From contig JAGOIS010000065.1 in NCBI GenBank assembly GCA_017995495.1, positions 1 through 8,063 of the forward strand: 8,063 nt of DNA, written 5' to 3'. Source of the DNA: Candidatus Cloacimonadota bacterium. Its GTDB lineage: Bacteria; Cloacimonadota; Cloacimonadia; Cloacimonadales; Cloacimonadaceae. The translations under genes were made by a program, and so were the position numbers. Shown here piece after piece: positions 6,191-8,063 of the stretch (positions within the stretch are counted from its first letter, which is position 1; each line of letters starts with the position of its first letter). The notes beneath the pieces were generated by a model. The model did no database searches. It was not told the DNA's origin and saw only the letters and a program-made list of their open reading frames with translations.

Positions 6191-7006
6191 TCAAGACTCG
6201 ATGAGGGCTTCCGTAACCTTCTCTGAGGCTCTCTGCATGTCAATGACCAAGCCGTCCACCATGGTGGTGAAGATATTGTAAAGCAATTGCACTGGGATGG
6301 CGACGATCAGACCGTATTTGGTGGTGATCAACGCTACTTTGATACCGTCGGCCACGATGGTGGCGTCCACCGAGCGGGCCTTGGCGATGGCGTCGAAGGC
6401 GATGATCATACCGTCAACAGTACCCAAGAATCCCAGCATGGGGGCGAGGGTGATGGCGGAGGTCATTTCCACGAAGCCTTTTTCCAGATAAGACATCTCG
6501 ATCATGGCCGCGTTTTCCATGTTTTTTTCCACCGCTTCAATGCCCCGGTCAGCTTTCAGCAGGCCGGCATAAACCACGGCGGCTACTGGGCCGCGGGTTT
6601 TTTTGGCCAGCTCAGTGGCTTCCTTGAACTTCTTATCCTTGATCAAAGCTGTGATCTTGGTGAGGAAGTCGTTCAGGTTGATCTTCGCATACATCAGGGC
6701 GATAAACTTCCAGATTATGTAAGCGATGCCGTAGATGGCGACGAACAGGATCGGCCACATGGCCCACCCGCCGTCGAGGAATTCTTTCACCAAGGAACGG
6801 CCAAACAGGAATTCGGCAACGCTCTTGAGACCGGAAGATTTCTCTTCCACCGGGGCTTCAGGGGCAACTGCTTCCGTTACAGGAGCTGTGATTACGGTAT
6901 CAGTGGCAGCAGCAGTGGTCTCTGCTGTCTGTGCGTAGGCAAAAGCGATGAGCAGCATGCTCATCAGCGCTATGAGCGGCAGTATCTTCGAGAAGCTCTT
7001 TCTCAT
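6191..7006 (-). CDS. exbB: MotA/TolQ/ExbB-family proton-channel protein
   Basis: A 271-residue protein with ATG at 7006-7004 and GGAGGA (7015-7020) 8 bases upstream. Residues 1-25 look like a cleavable signal peptide (ending FAYA before Gln). An Ala/Thr/Pro/Glu-rich segment follows (26-57) that would be periplasmic, consistent with the N-out topology of ExbB. Three membrane segments are visible near 83-106, 183-206 and 225-247. The family core LAPMLGFLGTVDGMIIAFDA lies at 187-206, and the third helix reads GIKVALITTKYGLIVAIPVQ followed by LLYN. The long cytoplasmic loop (107-182) is helical and charged. The protein forms the pentameric channel around ExbD and powers TonB. In my hand alignment the Glu of E. 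coli ExbB helix 3 (Glu176) falls on Val224, with Lys223 and Lys230 nearby. I recall a 'GIKVALxTT' version from FCB-group homologues, so this is probably a subfamily trait. Confidence 0.93.
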   Translation of the reverse strand: MRKSFSKILPLIALMSMLLIAFAYAQTAETTAAATDTVITAPVTEAVAPEAPVEEKSSGLKSVAEFLFGRSLVKEFLDGGWAMWPILFVAIYGIAYIIWKFIALMYAKINLNDFLTKITALIKDKKFKEATELAKKTRGPVAAVVYAGLLKADRGIEAVEKNMENAAMIEMSYLEKGFVEMTSAITLAPMLGFLGTVDGMIIAFDAIAKARSVDATIVADGIKVALITTKYGLIVAIPVQLLYNIFTTMVDGLVIDMQRASEKVTEALIES

Positions 7007-7030
7007 TTTATCATTCCTCCATGGGGATTT

Positions 7031-8063
7031 CTAGAAGTTAAACGACACACCAAAGGTAATGCCGCGATAGTTGCTGTAATAGCCGGGGTTCTGGATGAAT
7101 TTATCGTAAACAAAGCGGACTTCGGGATAGACGTAGCCTGTATTGGCGTCAGCGAGATCCTGTCCGTTGTCATATTCGTTTCCGGTTTTGGGGTAGACGG
7201 TGTACACATTTCTGGTGCCGAAGAGGTTTTCCACGTCCATGAAGAGGCGGATGTTCATCTTTTGCGACAGCGTGAAGCCCTTGGTCAAGCGTAAGTTGGC
7301 TTGATGGGTGAATTTCTTGCGGGCGCTGTTTGTGTCCAACAGGTTGTTGCCCTCGAAACTTTGCGGCGTGTAGGGCGCTCCGGAGGCAAAGCTCCAGTTC
7401 ATGTTGGCGCTGAAATCGTCGAAGGGCAGAATGAAGTCTGTGAAGGGAACGAAGAATTCTTCACCGCGGCCTATCCTGAAAGTGTAGTTCAGGCTCAGGT
7501 TGTGGCGCACGTCCCAATCCAGCGGGAATTCACGCAGGTTGGTGGCTTCGTCCTGTATGACCGTCGATGAGTTGTTTCCTTGGGCCCAGGCCAGCGAGTA
7601 GGCAACCGACCAGTTGTTGAAGTTTGACATCAGTTTTTCCAGCTGGATGTCGATGCCGCGGGCGGAGCCGTAGTCCTCGGAAATGAACTGATACCAAAAG
7701 ACCTGCTCTTCATCGGGTTTTGTGACCTTCATCGTGCTGACATAGTTGTAAAGGTTCTTGTAATAGGCAGTCATGTCAACCACATAGTCGTCTGAGAGTT
7801 GGTGCGAGAGACCAACCTCATAGGTGACGGTGATCTGGGGCTCCAGCTCGGTGTTTCCGACAGTGATCGTTTGATCGGAGACGTTGGCATCGAAGGGAGT
7901 CTTGGAGGTGAAGATATACTGCATCTGCGGTAGCTGGTTCTGATAGTTGTAGGCAAAGCGCAGCACGTCGCGCTCCGTGATGGGATGTGACACTCCCGGG
8001 CGGGGCGAGAGCATCAGCTGAAAGCGCTCGTCGGGGTCGAATTCCACTTCGCGGTAGGTGGCG
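7031..8063 (-). CDS. TonB-dependent outer-membrane receptor, C-terminal barrel (5' end beyond window)
   Basis: The frame is open from the right edge to a TAG at 7033-7031, giving 343 residues; the true start is outside the window, and no internal start has a convincing ribosome-binding site. The sequence is the C-terminal part of a TonB-receptor barrel: SPRPGVSHPITERDVLRFAY (about 19-38), NTELEPQITVTYEVGL (70-85), RGIDIQLEK (135-143), LDWDVRHNLSLNY (181-193), SGAPYTP (227-233) and VENLFGTRNVYTVY (277-290). It ends in GVSFNF with the terminal Phe needed for barrel assembly. Alternating strands and Asp/Asn-rich loops fit an outer-membrane location. The plug and TonB box are not visible, so the substrate cannot be predicted. 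The exbB gene starts only 24 bases downstream, so receptor and motor are probably transcribed together, which is neater than in genomes with unlinked receptors. Confidence 0.92.
   Translation of the reverse strand, partial: ATYREVEFDPDERFQLMLSPRPGVSHPITERDVLRFAYNYQNQLPQMQYIFTSKTPFDANVSDQTITVGNTELEPQITVTYEVGLSHQLSDDYVVDMTAYYKNLYNYVSTMKVTKPDEEQVFWYQFISEDYGSARGIDIQLEKLMSNFNNWSVAYSLAWAQGNNSSTVIQDEATNLREFPLDWDVRHNLSLNYTFRIGRGEEFFVPFTDFILPFDDFSANMNWSFASGAPYTPQSFEGNNLLDTNSARKKFTHQANLRLTKGFTLSQKMNIRLFMDVENLFGTRNVYTVYPKTGNEYDNGQDLADANTGYVYPEVRFVYDKFIQNPGYYSNYRGITFGVSFNF

Noticed and set aside
6178..6191. Reading the motor genes as flagellar mot or Tol-Pal genes
   Set aside because: The membrane proteins belong to a shared superfamily, but the order with a TonB C-terminal-domain protein and an upstream TonB receptor points to ExbB-ExbD. 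No Pal, TolB or flagellar neighbour is present.
6287..7294. 335-residue plus-strand open frame
   Set aside because: It is antisense to exbB and the receptor 3' end, is rich in His/Gly/Asp without domain pattern, and both minus-strand genes are unmistakable.

Overview
All seven recognisable genes lie on the minus strand and are packed head to tail, with gaps of only about 10 to 31 bases. Read in the direction of transcription (right to left) they are: the 3' part of a TonB-dependent outer-membrane receptor (window end to 7031), an ExbB/TolQ/MotA-family proton-channel protein (7006-6191), two ExbD-type proteins in tandem (6178-5705 and 5694-5269), a TonB-type energy transducer (5258-4608), a 1037-residue secreted protein with a type IX secretion-like C-terminal sorting domain (4588-1475), a PorV/PorQ-like outer-membrane barrel protein (1464-433), and the N-terminal part of another exported protein (401 to window start). 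Nearly every gene has a clear purine-rich ribosome-binding site, several of them overlapping the previous stop codon. No internal promoter or terminator is visible, so the window looks like the interior of one long operon.

The organism is most likely a Gram-negative member of the FCB superphylum. The signs are a TonB receptor, PorV-like and sorting-domain proteins, Asp-rich 'DDDGDGxxDED' loops, and secreted proteins opening with the 'GSGxxYLYxGxLWxGA' type of N-terminus. The protein style reminds me most of Cloacimonadota or a neighbouring candidate phylum (Marinimicrobia, Latescibacterota, KSB1-like). That placement is recognition from memory, not a search result. By eye the base composition is moderately GC (a little above half).

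Two functional blocks are joined. The right half (8063-4608) is an energised uptake system: an outer-membrane receptor plus the inner-membrane motor ExbB-ExbD-ExbD-TonB that passes proton-motive force to it. The left half (4588-1) encodes envelope and surface proteins: a large exported protein with a sorting tail, a barrel protein of the family that includes the type IX shuttle PorV, and another exported protein. The simplest inference is that the surface proteins act with the receptor on the same, unidentified substrate, with the PorV-like protein helping to present or anchor the sorting-tail protein. No stretch over 300 bases lacks a gene. I found no RNA gene, CRISPR array, insertion sequence or attachment site. 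The most interesting points are the fused gene order, acidic calcium-loop-like insertions shared by two neighbouring envelope proteins, and departures of the ExbB and TonB proteins from their E. coli models.
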